Of a stretch of 64,000 bases of DNA, positions 15,673 to 23,950 are shown one piece after another; the stretch's first letter is position 1; every line of letters starts with the position of its first letter. Location: assembly GCF_900106035.1 (NCBI RefSeq), contig NZ_FNUC01000002.1:248001-312000 (forward strand). The letters run 5' to 3'. A program made the position numbers and the translations under genes. The notes under the pieces are model-generated. The model was not told the origin of the DNA. It did not search any database and saw only the letters and a list, made by a program, of their open reading frames with translations. Origin of the DNA: Jiangella alba (GTDB lineage Bacteria > Actinomycetota > Actinomycetes > Jiangellales > Jiangellaceae).

Positions 15673-16422
15673 TCAGGAGCGAATGACGGCGACAATACTG
15701 ACAAGTAGTGGCGCCACCAGTAGAGCGGGCAGCAGGTCACCGACGGGAAGCGGCTTCATCCGCAGCAGCCGCAGCGCGACGCCGACGAGCAGCAGACCGC
15801 CGGTCGCCGTGATCGCCGCGACGTAGGCGTCGCCGAGCAGGCCGCCGGCGATGACGCCGACCACCGTCAGCAGCCCCTGCACCACGGCGACGGCGATGGC
15901 GGAGGCCATGACGCCCCACCCGAGCGACGCCGCGAACGCGACCGCCGCGAACCCGTCCATCGTCGCCTTGAGCGCCAGTTGGTCGTAGCCGAGGCCCATG
16001 CCGTCGGAGAGCGAGCCGAGGATCGTCAGCGGGCCGACGCAGAACAGCAGCGACGTGCTGACGAACCCCTCGACGAAGCGCCGCCGGGCCTCGCCGTCGC
16101 CGTCGCGCGACAGCCTCCGCTGCAGCCCGGACCCGACGTCCTCCAGCCGCGCCTCGATCCGCAGCAGCGAGCCGGCGATGCCGCCGATCAGCAGCGCGCC
16201 CAGCACGATCAGCACCGTCGCGGAGTCGCCCACCTCCGCGGCGAACCCCGCGTCCAGCACGGCGGCCGCGGAGACCGCCGCGATGAGCAGTGTCACCAGC
16301 CCCAGCGCGTCGGTGACGACGTCGCGGGTGCGCTGCGGCAGCCGGTGGCCGACGAGCAGCCCGGCGGCGGAGCCGGCGACGACGGTGACGACGTTGAGGA
16401 CGGTGCCGAACCCCGGGAACAT
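15673..16422 (-). CDS. DUF554 family membrane protein
   Basis: A 249-residue polytopic protein with seven or so hydrophobic helices. It begins MFPGFGTVLNVVTVVAGSAAGLLVGHRLP and carries the family-typical FVSTSLLFCVGPLTILGSLSDG and ALKATMDGFAAVAFAASLGWGV. DUF554 proteins (YdfK/YqgA-like) are putative transporters of unknown substrate. The start lies 6 bp after the thioesterase stop, so the two genes are probably one operon. No clear terminator was seen before livH. Confidence 0.85.
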   Translation of the reverse strand: MFPGFGTVLNVVTVVAGSAAGLLVGHRLPQRTRDVVTDALGLVTLLIAAVSAAAVLDAGFAAEVGDSATVLIVLGALLIGGIAGSLLRIEARLEDVGSGLQRRLSRDGDGEARRRFVEGFVSTSLLFCVGPLTILGSLSDGMGLGYDQLALKATMDGFAAVAFAASLGWGVMASAIAVAVVQGLLTVVGVIAGGLLGDAYVAAITATGGLLLVGVALRLLRMKPLPVGDLLPALLVAPLLVSIVAVIRS

Positions 16423-16428
16423 CCGGCG

Positions 16429-16863
16429 TCAGTCGCCGGGTTCGATCGGGATCAGGAAGCAGGTGAGCCGCGCGGTGCAGACCCGCCGGCCGTCGTCGTC
16501 GCTGATGACGATCTCGTAGCTGGCCGAGCTGCGGCCCAGGTGCGCCGGCGTGGCCACCGCCGTGACGTGCCCGGACCGGACGCCGCGGTGGTGGGTGGCG
16601 TTGATGTCGACGCCGACGGCGTACTTGTCCGGCGCGCCGTGCAGGTTGGCCGCGACCGAACCGGCGCTCTCGGCCAGCACGCACGACGCGCCGCCGTGCA
16701 GCAGCCCGAACGGCTGGGTGTTGCCCTCGACCGGCATCCGCGCGACCACCCGCTCGGCGCTGGCCTCGACGTACTCGATGCCCATGCGGGTGTCGAGCGG
16801 GGCGTGCGGGACGCCGGGCTGGCGGTTGTACGCGGCGACGGAGTCACGGGCCGGATCGGTCAT
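16429..16863 (-). CDS. Hotdog-fold thioesterase, PaaI/YdiI type
   Basis: A 144-residue acyl-CoA thioesterase-like protein. The hotdog core carries NTQPFGLLHGGASCVLAESAGSVAANL, where the HGG stretch and the following acidic residue form the PaaI-type active site, then VGVDINATHHRGVRSGHVTAVATPAHLGRSSASYEIVISDDDGRRV. It likely hydrolyses a small or aromatic acyl-CoA in the cytoplasm. The chosen start ATG 16863 is 6 nt after a minus-strand TATCGT (16875-16870), fitting a leaderless mRNA; a longer in-frame start at 16917 would add basic residues with no domain. It is divergent from polA, sharing an 82-bp gap. Confidence 0.87.
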   Translation of the reverse strand: MTDPARDSVAAYNRQPGVPHAPLDTRMGIEYVEASAERVVARMPVEGNTQPFGLLHGGASCVLAESAGSVAANLHGAPDKYAVGVDINATHHRGVRSGHVTAVATPAHLGRSSASYEIVISDDDGRRVCTARLTCFLIPIEPGD

Positions 16864-16916
16864 GGCCGGACGATATCGCGGCCGGGAACGGGGTCGTCCG
16901 GGCAGACCCTGCGACA

Positions 16917-16939
16917 ATGTCGGAACCGGCTACTAGGGT
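16917..16939 (+). promoter_or_regulatory. DNA-damage (RecA-NDp/PafBC-type) promoter of polA
   Basis: ATGTCGGAA (16917-16925), 8 bp, then TAGGGT (16934-16939) matches the consensus TTGTCRGTG-N8-TAnnnT with the correct 8-bp spacing. Three positions of the 9-mer differ (A for T at the first, AA for TG at the end). The GTG start of polA lies 6 nt after the -10, so the mRNA is probably leaderless. Similar elements precede uvrB and uvrA in this window. Confidence 0.6.
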
Positions 16940-16945
16940 TGCCGC

Positions 16946-19636
16946 GTGGTCGCTGCATCCGATACTCCCCGCCTCCTGCTCCTCGACGGTCACTCGCTGG
17001 CCTACCGGGCGTTCTACGCGCTCAAGGACGCCAACCTCGTCACGACGACGGGCCAGCACACCGAGGGCGTGTACGGCTTCACGTCCATGCTCATCAACGT
17101 GCTGCGCGACGAAGCGCCCACGCACGTCGCGGTGGCCTTCGACGTGTCCCGCAAGACGTTCCGCAGCGAGGCGTTCCCGGAGTACAAGGCCAACCGCAGC
17201 AAGTCGCCCGAGGAGTTCAGCGGCCAGCTCGACCTCGTCAAAGAGGTGCTCACGGTGCTGAACATCCCCTACGTCGAGAAGGACGGCTTCGAGGCCGACG
17301 ACCTCATCGCCACGCTGGCCACCATGGCCGAGAAGGACGGCATCGACGTCTCCATCTGCACCGGCGACCGCGACGCCTTCCAGCTGGTCACCGACCGCGT
17401 CACCGTGCTCTACCCGCGCCGCGGCGTGTCCGACCTCTCCCGCATGACGCCCGAGTCGGTGCACGAGAAGTACGGCCTCACCCCGGCGCAGTACCCCGAC
17501 TTCGCGGCGCTGCGCGGCGACCCGTCCGACAACCTGCCCAACATCCCGAGCGTGGGGGAGAAGACGGCGGTGAAGTGGGTGGTCGAGTTCGGCGACCTCG
17601 AGCAGCTCGTGGCCCGGGCCGACGAGGTCAAGGGCAAGGCCGGCGACGCGCTGCGCGCCCACCTCGGCCAGGTCATGACCAACCGCCAGCTCACCGAGCT
17701 GGTCCGCGACGTCCCGCTCGACGTCCGCATCGACGACCTCGTCCGGCAGACGTGGGATCGCGAGGCCGTCCACCAGCTCTTCGACACCCTGCAGTTCCGG
17801 GTGCTGCGCGAGCGCCTGTACGAGTACCTCGAGCCCGACACCGCGCCCGAGGCCGAAGAGGGCTTCGACATCGACGCCGTGCACCTGCAGCCCGGCGAGG
17901 TGGCCGGCTGGCTGGCCGAGCACGTCGGCCAGGGCCGGGCCGGGCTGTCGGTGCGTGGCCACTGGGCCCGCGGCACCGGCGAGATCACCGAGGTGGCGGT
18001 GGCCACGTCCGACGGCACCGGCGCGTGGTTCGAGCCGGCCGGGCTGACCCCCGACGACGACGCCGCGGTCGCCGCCTGGCTGGCCGACCCCGCCCGCGGC
18101 AAGGTCATGCACGACGCCAAGGGCCCCATGCACGCGCTGGCCGCCCGCGGCTGGCCGCTGCAGGGCCTGGCCGCCGACACCGAGCTCACGGCGTTCCTCG
18201 CGCTGCCCGGCCAGCGCTCCTACAACCTCGCCGACCTCGTGCTGCGCTTCCTCAGCCGCGAGCTGCGCGCCGAAGACTCCGGCGCCGCCGTCCAGCTGTC
18301 CCTCGACGGCGGCGACGAAGAGCAGCTGGGCGCCGACGAGACCGTCCGCGCCCGTGCCGTCCTCGACCTCGCCGAGGCGCTCGAGGCCGAGCTCGACAAG
18401 AAGGGCGGCCACACCCTGCTCGAGCAGGTCGAGCTGCCGCTGGTCGGCGTGCTGGCCGGCATGGAGCGGGCCGGCATCGCCGTCGACCTCGACCACCTGC
18501 ACGCGCTCGAGTCCGAGTTCGCCGGCAACGTCGCGAAGGCCACCGACGACGCCTACGACGCCATCGGCCGCCGCGACGTCAACCTCGGCTCGCCGAAGCA
18601 GCTGCAGGCCATCCTCTTCGACGACCTCGGCATGCCGAAGACGAAGCGCACCAAGACCGGCTACACCACCGACGCCGACTCCCTGGCCGAGCTGTACGCG
18701 AAGACCGAGCACCCGTTCCTCGCGGCGCTGCTGCGCCACCGCGACGCGTCCAAGCTGCGGGTCACCGTCGAAGGGCTGCTGAGCTCGGTCTCCGACGACG
18801 GCCGCATCCACACCACGTTCGTGCAGACCATCGCGGCCACCGGGCGGCTGTCGTCCACCGACCCCAACCTGCAGAACATCCCCATCCGCACCGACGAGGG
18901 GCGGCGCATCCGCGAGGCGTTCGTCGTGGGGGCCGGCTGCGAGGCGCTGCTCAGCGCCGACTACAGCCAGATCGAGATGCGCATCATGGCGCACCTCTCC
19001 GACGACCAAGCGCTCATCGAGGCGTTCGCGTCGGGCATGGACTTCCACTCCGTCACCGCGTCGCGGGTGTTCGACGTCCCGGCCGACGAGGTCAGCCCGG
19101 CGCAGCGGGCCAAGATCAAGGCGATGAACTACGGCCTGGCCTACGGGCTGTCGTCGTACGGGCTGTCGCGGCAACTGAACATCCCCAACGCCGAGGCGCA
19201 GGGCCTCATGGACGAGTACTTCGAGACCTTCGGCGGGGTACGCGACTACCTCAGCGAGGTGGTCGAGCGGGCCCGCATGGTCGGCTGGACCGAGACCATG
19301 CTCGGCCGCCGCCGCTACCTTCCCGACCTCACCAGCGAGAACCGGCAGCGCCGCGAGATGGCCGAGCGCATGGCGCTCAACGCGCCCATCCAGGGGTCGG
19401 CGGCCGACATCGTCAAGGTGGCCATGCTGAAGGTCGAGCAGGCGCTGGCCACCGAGAAGCTGGCGTCGCGCATGCTGCTGCAGGTGCACGACGAGCTCGT
19501 GCTCGAGGTGGCCGAGGGCGAGCGCGTCCAGGTCGAGGAGCTGGTCCGGCGCGAGATGGGCGCGGCCTATCCGCTGCGGGTGCCGCTCGACGTCTCGGTC
19601 GGAATCGGCCGCACCTGGCACGAAGCGGGCCACTGA
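16946..19636 (+). CDS. polA: DNA polymerase I
   Basis: An 896-residue repair and Okazaki-fragment polymerase. The 5' nuclease domain (about 8-300) carries LLLDGHSLAYRAFYAL, VAFDVSRKTFR, EADDLIATLA and RGDPSDNLPNIPSVGEKTA. The middle domain (about 310-500) replaces a proofreading exonuclease. The polymerase domain follows (about 520-896), with motif A SADYSQIEMRI (Asp672), O-helix AKIKAMNYGLAYGLS and motif C LQVHDELVLEV. The middle domain lacks the FDxET-type metal-binding acids, so 3'-5' proofreading is probably absent, as in mycobacterial PolA. The GTG start is supported by a -10 box 6 nt upstream that belongs to a DNA-damage promoter. Confidence 0.96.
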   Translation: MVAASDTPRLLLLDGHSLAYRAFYALKDANLVTTTGQHTEGVYGFTSMLINVLRDEAPTHVAVAFDVSRKTFRSEAFPEYKANRSKSPEEFSGQLDLVKEVLTVLNIPYVEKDGFEADDLIATLATMAEKDGIDVSICTGDRDAFQLVTDRVTVLYPRRGVSDLSRMTPESVHEKYGLTPAQYPDFAALRGDPSDNLPNIPSVGEKTAVKWVVEFGDLEQLVARADEVKGKAGDALRAHLGQVMTNRQLTELVRDVPLDVRIDDLVRQTWDREAVHQLFDTLQFRVLRERLYEYLEPDTAPEAEEGFDIDAVHLQPGEVAGWLAEHVGQGRAGLSVRGHWARGTGEITEVAVATSDGTGAWFEPAGLTPDDDAAVAAWLADPARGKVMHDAKGPMHALAARGWPLQGLAADTELTAFLALPGQRSYNLADLVLRFLSRELRAEDSGAAVQLSLDGGDEEQLGADETVRARAVLDLAEALEAELDKKGGHTLLEQVELPLVGVLAGMERAGIAVDLDHLHALESEFAGNVAKATDDAYDAIGRRDVNLGSPKQLQAILFDDLGMPKTKRTKTGYTTDADSLAELYAKTEHPFLAALLRHRDASKLRVTVEGLLSSVSDDGRIHTTFVQTIAATGRLSSTDPNLQNIPIRTDEGRRIREAFVVGAGCEALLSADYSQIEMRIMAHLSDDQALIEAFASGMDFHSVTASRVFDVPADEVSPAQRAKIKAMNYGLAYGLSSYGLSRQLNIPNAEAQGLMDEYFETFGGVRDYLSEVVERARMVGWTETMLGRRRYLPDLTSENRQRREMAERMALNAPIQGSAADIVKVAMLKVEQALATEKLASRMLLQVHDELVLEVAEGERVQVEELVRREMGAAYPLRVPLDVSVGIGRTWHEAGH

Positions 19637-19743
19637 GTCCTCCGTGTAAACCACACGTTGGTCGGCTGTTTGCATTGTGGGGTAGACCGAACGGACGATC
19701 ACATGCGAGGCTCGTGGGGACGTCGTGAGAACGGGAGTCCGCA

Positions 19744-21198
19744 TTGCGACCTGTGTTCCGAGCCGCTGGGGCCGTCGTGGCGACCTCGGGGGTTCTCTGC
19801 CTAGGCGGAGCGGCAGGTCTCCCGGGACCGACCGCCCTGGTCTCCTCGTCCGACTATCCCGGTGACGACGGCTCCGACGGCATCTATCAGGGCCGCGGCG
19901 ACGCCATCATCTCCAGCGATCCGACTGACGGTCAGGCCTCGGTCACGGTGGTCGCCGACAATGCGGCGGCCGTCGCGGCCGGCTTCATCGTCGGCTCCAC
20001 GCCGTCGGCCGGTGTCGTCGCGCAGACCCTCGCCAGCGGCCTGGGCATCCCCGGCATCGTGCTCGAGGCGTACCAGAACGCCGCGGCGCAGCTGACGCTG
20101 CAGAACCCGGGCTGCGGCATGCGCTGGGAGATCCTCGCCGGCATCGGCAAGATCGAGTCCGGGCACGCCAACGGCGGTCAGGTCGCGGCCAACGGCGACG
20201 TCGTGCCGCGCATCGTCGGCCCCGCCCTCAACGGCAACGGCTTCGCGTCCATCGGCGACAGCGACGGCGGCCGCTGGGACGGCGACACCGTCTGGGACCG
20301 CGCCGTCGGCCCCATGCAGTTCATCCCGGGCACCTGGAAGGCGTACGGCGCCGACGGCAACGGCGACAGCGTCGTCGACCCGCACAACGTCTTCGACGCC
20401 ACCGTCGCGGCCGCGAAGTACCTGTGCGCCGGCGGCGGCAACCTCGCCGACGAGGCGCAGTTGCGGGCGGCGCTGCTGCGCTACAACCCGTCCAGCGCGT
20501 ACGTCGAGAACGTGATGTCCTGGATCCGGGCCTACGACAACGGCAACGGCTACGTCACCGACACCCCGGGCCCCGGCCCGGCCGGTCCGGCGCTGCCGCC
20601 GCCGTCGAACGACGCGCCGAACCCGTCCGGCTCGCCGAGCCCGACGCCCACCACGCCGCCCGACCCGCAGCCGACGACCCCGCCGAACACCCCGCCTCCC
20701 ACGACACCCCCGACGACGCCTCCCACGACGCCGCCGACCACCCCGCCGACGACTCCGCCGACGACGCCTCCCACCGAGATCCCGACGGAGACGCCCACGC
20801 GGCCTCCGACACAGACGCCCACGCCCACCCCCACGCCGACTCCGACTCCGACCGAGACGCCGACGCAGACCCCGACGGAGACTCCGACCGAAACGCCCAC
20901 GGAGACCCCGACGGAGACGCCTACGGAGAATCCGACCGAGCCTCCGGTCGAGGAGCCCGACGGCGAGTGCCCTGACGACGGCACGGGCGTCGATCCGGCA
21001 ACCGGCGAGGTCATCGACCCCGACTGCGAGACGCCGCCGACGGAGGACCCGTCGACGGAGCCGCCGGACATGACCGGCTCGCCGTCGCCGTCCGATGAGT
21101 CGCCCGAGCCGACCGCGGCCGAGACGCCGAACACCGCGACGCCGACCGCGCGCACGACCAGCCGGCGCCGCTGGCTCGGCCGGCTCGGCGTGCGCTGA
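19744..21198 (+). CDS. Secreted lytic transglycosylase with Pro/Thr-repeat tail
   Basis: A 484-residue exported murein hydrolase. The TTG start has GGGAG upstream. A signal peptide (about 1-30) is followed by a transglycosylase domain (about 115-265): GCGMRWEILAGIGKIESGHANGG with catalytic Glu138, DRAVGPMQFIPGTWKAYGADGNGD and VAAAKYLCAGGGNL. From about residue 272 the chain is low complexity: PPTT and PTET repeats, then an acidic stretch with Cys residues (DGECPDDGTGVDPATGEVIDPDCE). Such tails span the wall. The enzyme would cleave glycan strands during growth. The repeats at 20640-20960 are purely coding. Convergent with the flippase gene. Confidence 0.88.
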   Translation: MRPVFRAAGAVVATSGVLCLGGAAGLPGPTALVSSSDYPGDDGSDGIYQGRGDAIISSDPTDGQASVTVVADNAAAVAAGFIVGSTPSAGVVAQTLASGLGIPGIVLEAYQNAAAQLTLQNPGCGMRWEILAGIGKIESGHANGGQVAANGDVVPRIVGPALNGNGFASIGDSDGGRWDGDTVWDRAVGPMQFIPGTWKAYGADGNGDSVVDPHNVFDATVAAAKYLCAGGGNLADEAQLRAALLRYNPSSAYVENVMSWIRAYDNGNGYVTDTPGPGPAGPALPPPSNDAPNPSGSPSPTPTTPPDPQPTTPPNTPPPTTPPTTPPTTPPTTPPTTPPTTPPTEIPTETPTRPPTQTPTPTPTPTPTPTETPTQTPTETPTETPTETPTETPTENPTEPPVEEPDGECPDDGTGVDPATGEVIDPDCETPPTEDPSTEPPDMTGSPSPSDESPEPTAAETPNTATPTARTTSRRRWLGRLGVR

Positions 21199-21203
21199 GC
21201 CGT

Positions 21204-21223
21204 CCGGCCGGTCAGCCGGCCGG
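21204..21223. terminator. GC hairpin between convergent genes
   Basis: CCGGCCGG (21204-21211) pairs with CCGGCCGG (21216-21223) around TCAG. It overlaps the end of the flippase gene and lies 6 bp after the transglycosylase stop. There is no T run; a modest bidirectional stop signal. Confidence 0.45.
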
Positions 21224-22441
21224 CGGCGTCGTGGTGGCCGCGCGTGCCGCGTCGCCGCTCGCCGGCGTGCCGCGGCGTTCGCGGGCGAGGCCCCACAGCA
21301 CGATCAGCGCGGCCGCGACCAGCCCCGGCACCAGCACGCCGGCCAGCGTCGTCGCCCACACCTCGACGGCGACGACGTAGCCGGCCAGCACCACCCACAG
21401 CACGCCGGTGGTCCAGCGGTCGCGCTGCGCCAGGTGCGCGTACACGAGCAGGTGCGCGAGCGCGTACAGCGCGCCCAGCCCGGCGAACCCGGGCACCCAC
21501 GGCACGACGTCGTGGTACGACATGCCCGCCATCAGGTCGACGGCGGGGCCCGCGAGCAGCCAGCACAGCAGCGTCAGCGCGGCGCCGCTGACCGCGACCG
21601 CCGCCACGCCGAGCGTGACCGCCGTCCGGCGGCGGGCCGGGTCGGAGAGGGCGGGGAAGGCCAGCATCGGCACGAACTGCGGTAGCCAGAATGCGATCTT
21701 GGTGAAGATCGAGCCGGCCGCGTACAGGCCGCTGACCTCCGGGGGCAGCACGTGCCGGGCCAGGATCACGTCGATGTTGGTGAGCACGACGAAGCCCAGC
21801 AGCATCGCGCCCGACGACAGCGTCGCCCGGACGGCGAACCCGCCCCGCAGCGACGACGGCCGTGCCACCAGCCACGCGACGACGCCCGCGGCGGCGAAGC
21901 CGAGCGCGATGCCGATCAGCGCGCTCGTCGCTGTCGGCTCCAGCGCCATCCCGACCAGCCCGCCGCCCACCCGTAGCGTCGCCTGGACCAGCACCAGCGC
22001 GGCCAGCAGGCCGAACCGCTCGCGGCCCTGGATGATCCCCAGCGGCGGCGCGGTCGCGGTCAGCGCCGCGATGGCCACCGCCGCCGCCACCGCCGGCGCC
22101 GGCGACGGCAGCTGCAGCGCCGATTCCGCGAGCGGGCTCAGCGCCGCCAGCCCGACCCCGATGACGACGGCGAGCACCAGCCCGGACCGGACCGCGGGCG
22201 CCACCGGCCGCCCCGTCGCCGCCGCCCGCGCCGTCGTCGCCTGGACCGCCAGCGCCGCCACGTTGCCGACGATGATCAGCGCCAGCAGCGCGCTGAACGC
22301 GCCGAACTCGTGCGGCCCCAGCCGCCGCGCCCCGGCCACCGTCAGCGCGTACCCGAGCAGGTTGGCGGCGCTGGTGCCGAGGGCCAGCAGCCCCGCGGAG
22401 CCGCGCCCGGCACCGAGCAGGCGTCTCGCGAGCTGCAGCAC
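21212..22441 (-). CDS. MATE/Wzx-like polysaccharide flippase-type membrane protein
   Basis: A product of about 409 residues with 12 or so hydrophobic helices. The N-terminal segment LLALGTSAANLLGYALTVAGARRLGPHEFGAFSALLALIIVGNVAALAVQA is typical of oligosaccharide flippases (GPHEFGAFS, a PEEYG-like motif). LLGFVVLTNIDVILARHVLPPEVSGLYAAGSIFTKIAFWLPQFV in the second half carries the conserved D-x-x-L-A-R-H. It likely moves a lipid-linked glycan across the membrane. The start GTG 22441 places the basic amphipathic N-terminus first; GTG 22483 would add 14 residues. It may serve the glycan genes at 28-39 kb (inference). Confidence 0.8.
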   Translation of the reverse strand: MLQLARRLLGAGRGSAGLLALGTSAANLLGYALTVAGARRLGPHEFGAFSALLALIIVGNVAALAVQATTARAAATGRPVAPAVRSGLVLAVVIGVGLAALSPLAESALQLPSPAPAVAAAVAIAALTATAPPLGIIQGRERFGLLAALVLVQATLRVGGGLVGMALEPTATSALIGIALGFAAAGVVAWLVARPSSLRGGFAVRATLSSGAMLLGFVVLTNIDVILARHVLPPEVSGLYAAGSIFTKIAFWLPQFVPMLAFPALSDPARRRTAVTLGVAAVAVSGAALTLLCWLLAGPAVDLMAGMSYHDVVPWVPGFAGLGALYALAHLLVYAHLAQRDRWTTGVLWVVLAGYVVAVEVWATTLAGVLVPGLVAAALIVLWGLARERRGTPASGDAARAATTTPPAG

Positions 22442-22690
22442 GGGCCTATCGTGCCAGGTCGGTCGCCGTGGTTCGCCGGGCACTCGTGGGTTGGGTTCGC
22501 TGCGTTGTGCCTGACCCCTGCTGCTCTCGATGGTCTGGGCGCGGGAGGCCGCCTTGAGCGGACCTCTTGGTGTGGCGCTTCGCGCGGTCGGAGGACCGCT
22601 TGACCCGGCCGCCCGCGCCCCCGTTCAGGCAGCGTCAGGGGGGCCGGCTGAAAGATGGGCCCGGCTTCTGGGCCTGCTGGTCTTCTGGTT

Positions 22691-22930
22691 CGCCGGCCGG
22701 TGGCGGGTCGTGGGTGGATTCTTGGCGACCGGCTCCGCTCCTGGTCCCGGTCCGCCGGCCGCTGCCGGGTCGTGGGCGGGTTCTTGGCTACAGACTCCGC
22801 TCGGCGCGTGCTTCGCTGGCCGCTGCCGGGTCTGCTGGTGCAGCGGCTGCCGGCTCCGCTCGGGTCGTGGTGCGCCGGCCGCCGTCTGGTGGGTTCGCCC
22901 TTGCGTCCGCCGGGTCGCTCGGTGGTAGGT
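22691..22930. repeat. Degenerate tandem repeat of about 61 bp, four copies
   Basis: Copies begin near 22691, 22753, 22814 and 22873 with CGCCGGCCG followed by CTGCCGGGTCGTGGG-like and GGCTCCGCTC-like blocks. Spacing is 59-62 bp. The array fills much of the 0.9-kb gap between the flippase and the next gene. Open frames through it are not convincing as genes because they follow the repeat rather than any domain. Confidence 0.65.
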
Positions 22931-22995
22931 CGACCCCTCCCGGCCCGGGTGGGGCCCACCCTACGGGCGGGCACCGACAACCTCGCGCCGCGAAC
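22922..22995 (+). repeat. Dispersed palindromic repeat, copy B
   Basis: This stretch carries GTAGGT..ACCCCTCCC, a GGGTGGGGCCCACCC palindrome, then CTACGGGCGGGCACCGACAA and CTCGCGCCGCGAAC. The same order is found at 44867-44940 and 45067-45140, and reversed at 29162-29275. The remaining gap sequence from 22996 to 23335 is less GC-rich. It holds no recognised gene, only a good ribosome site (GGAGAGGAAG) for the gene at 23336. Confidence 0.75.
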
Positions 22996-23335
22996 GGGGC
23001 TGTCCGTCAGTCCGACGACTGACGGCAAGAACGCTGGTGAACGCGTCATCGCCGCTACCGTCCACCTTTTCGGTCGGCATAGCAGCTCAAAAGGTTGATG
23101 ATCATGACGGACGGAGGTCGTCACCGGTGACGGCGCCGGGCGGTCCGTCTGCCACTCCTCGTCGTCCCGAGCGTTGGAACGGCGGCCAGCCAACGGAGCG
23201 CAGGGTGTCCCATCTGCCCGGTTGTTCTTGCATGACCAAGTTTCTTGGCCAAAGTACTGGCGCATCTTGTTACTGGCTGGTAAGAAGTCTCCTCATCGAT
23301 GACGGTGGCCGTGGACGTCCGCCGGAGAGGAAGCG

Positions 23336-23950
23336 ATGAGGGGCTATTTCCTGCCAGGGGTGTTCCTGGCCGTGGCGACCGGCGTGCTGGTCTTCGGGGG
23401 CGACTGGCTCGGGTTGGAGCTGGAACACGTCGCCCTGCTCGGGGCGGCGCTCGGTGGCGCGGCGGGCGTGGTGCCGGACCGCCAGCCGTGGGAGCGGGCG
23501 GCGGGGCTGCTGGCGGGGTCGGTGCTGGCGTGGCTGGGCTACGCGCTGCGGGCCGCCTGGCTGCCGGACACGTCCGCCGGGCGCGGGGTCGCCGCGATGC
23601 TGGTGGTGCTGGCGTGCCTGCTCATCGCGTTCCTGACGTCCGGCCGGCTGCCGCTGTGGTCGTTCCTGATCGGCGCGGCCGCGGTGGTCGGCTCGTACGA
23701 GGTCGCCTACACGGCCGCCCCGCCGGAGTTCGTCGAGACGTCGCCGACGGCGTTGACGACGGTGCTGCTGGCCGCCGCGTTCGGGTTCCTCGCCACCGTG
23801 TTCCTCGGCAACACCATCGAGGAGGAGCGGGCCCGCGAACGCGGCAGGTACTCCTCCGACGACGAACCGGACGCGGTCGGTCCGGAACCCGAGCCCGAAC
23901 CCGACGGCGAGACCGTCCGGGGCCCGTTCTGGGAAAGGGCGCTGCGATGA
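23336..23950 (+). CDS. Small polytopic membrane protein, unknown function
   Basis: A 204-residue protein with five or so hydrophobic helices in residues 1-165 (YFLPGVFLAVATGVLVFGG; VALLGAALGGAAGVV; AAGLLAGSVLAWLGYALRAAWL; GVAAMLVVLACLLIAFLTSGRLPLWSFLIGAAAVVG; TALTTVLLAAAFGFLATVFLG). It ends in an acidic cytoplasmic tail with an EPEPEPD run. The family is not recognised. GGAGAGGAAG gives a good ribosome site. Its stop overlaps the next ATG by 4 bp (ATGA), so it is coupled to the heptad-repeat protein and probably works with it, for example as a membrane partner. Confidence 0.75.
   Translation: MRGYFLPGVFLAVATGVLVFGGDWLGLELEHVALLGAALGGAAGVVPDRQPWERAAGLLAGSVLAWLGYALRAAWLPDTSAGRGVAAMLVVLACLLIAFLTSGRLPLWSFLIGAAAVVGSYEVAYTAAPPEFVETSPTALTTVLLAAAFGFLATVFLGNTIEEERARERGRYSSDDEPDAVGPEPEPEPDGETVRGPFWERALR

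Noticed and set aside
16844-19744. Open frame of 966 codons antisense to polA
   Set aside because: polA is unambiguous. The antisense product is low complexity (Val/Leu/Gly/His) without motifs.
20640-20960. Pro/Thr repeat DNA in the transglycosylase gene as an independent repeat element
   Set aside because: The repeats are coding (PPTT, PTET) and vary at wobble positions. They are best treated as a wall-spanning protein tail.
22342-23265. Possible 307-codon minus-strand gene in the gap after the flippase
   Set aside because: It overlaps the flippase start and runs through degenerate tandem and dispersed repeats. Its N-terminus has no recognised domain and no ribosome site.
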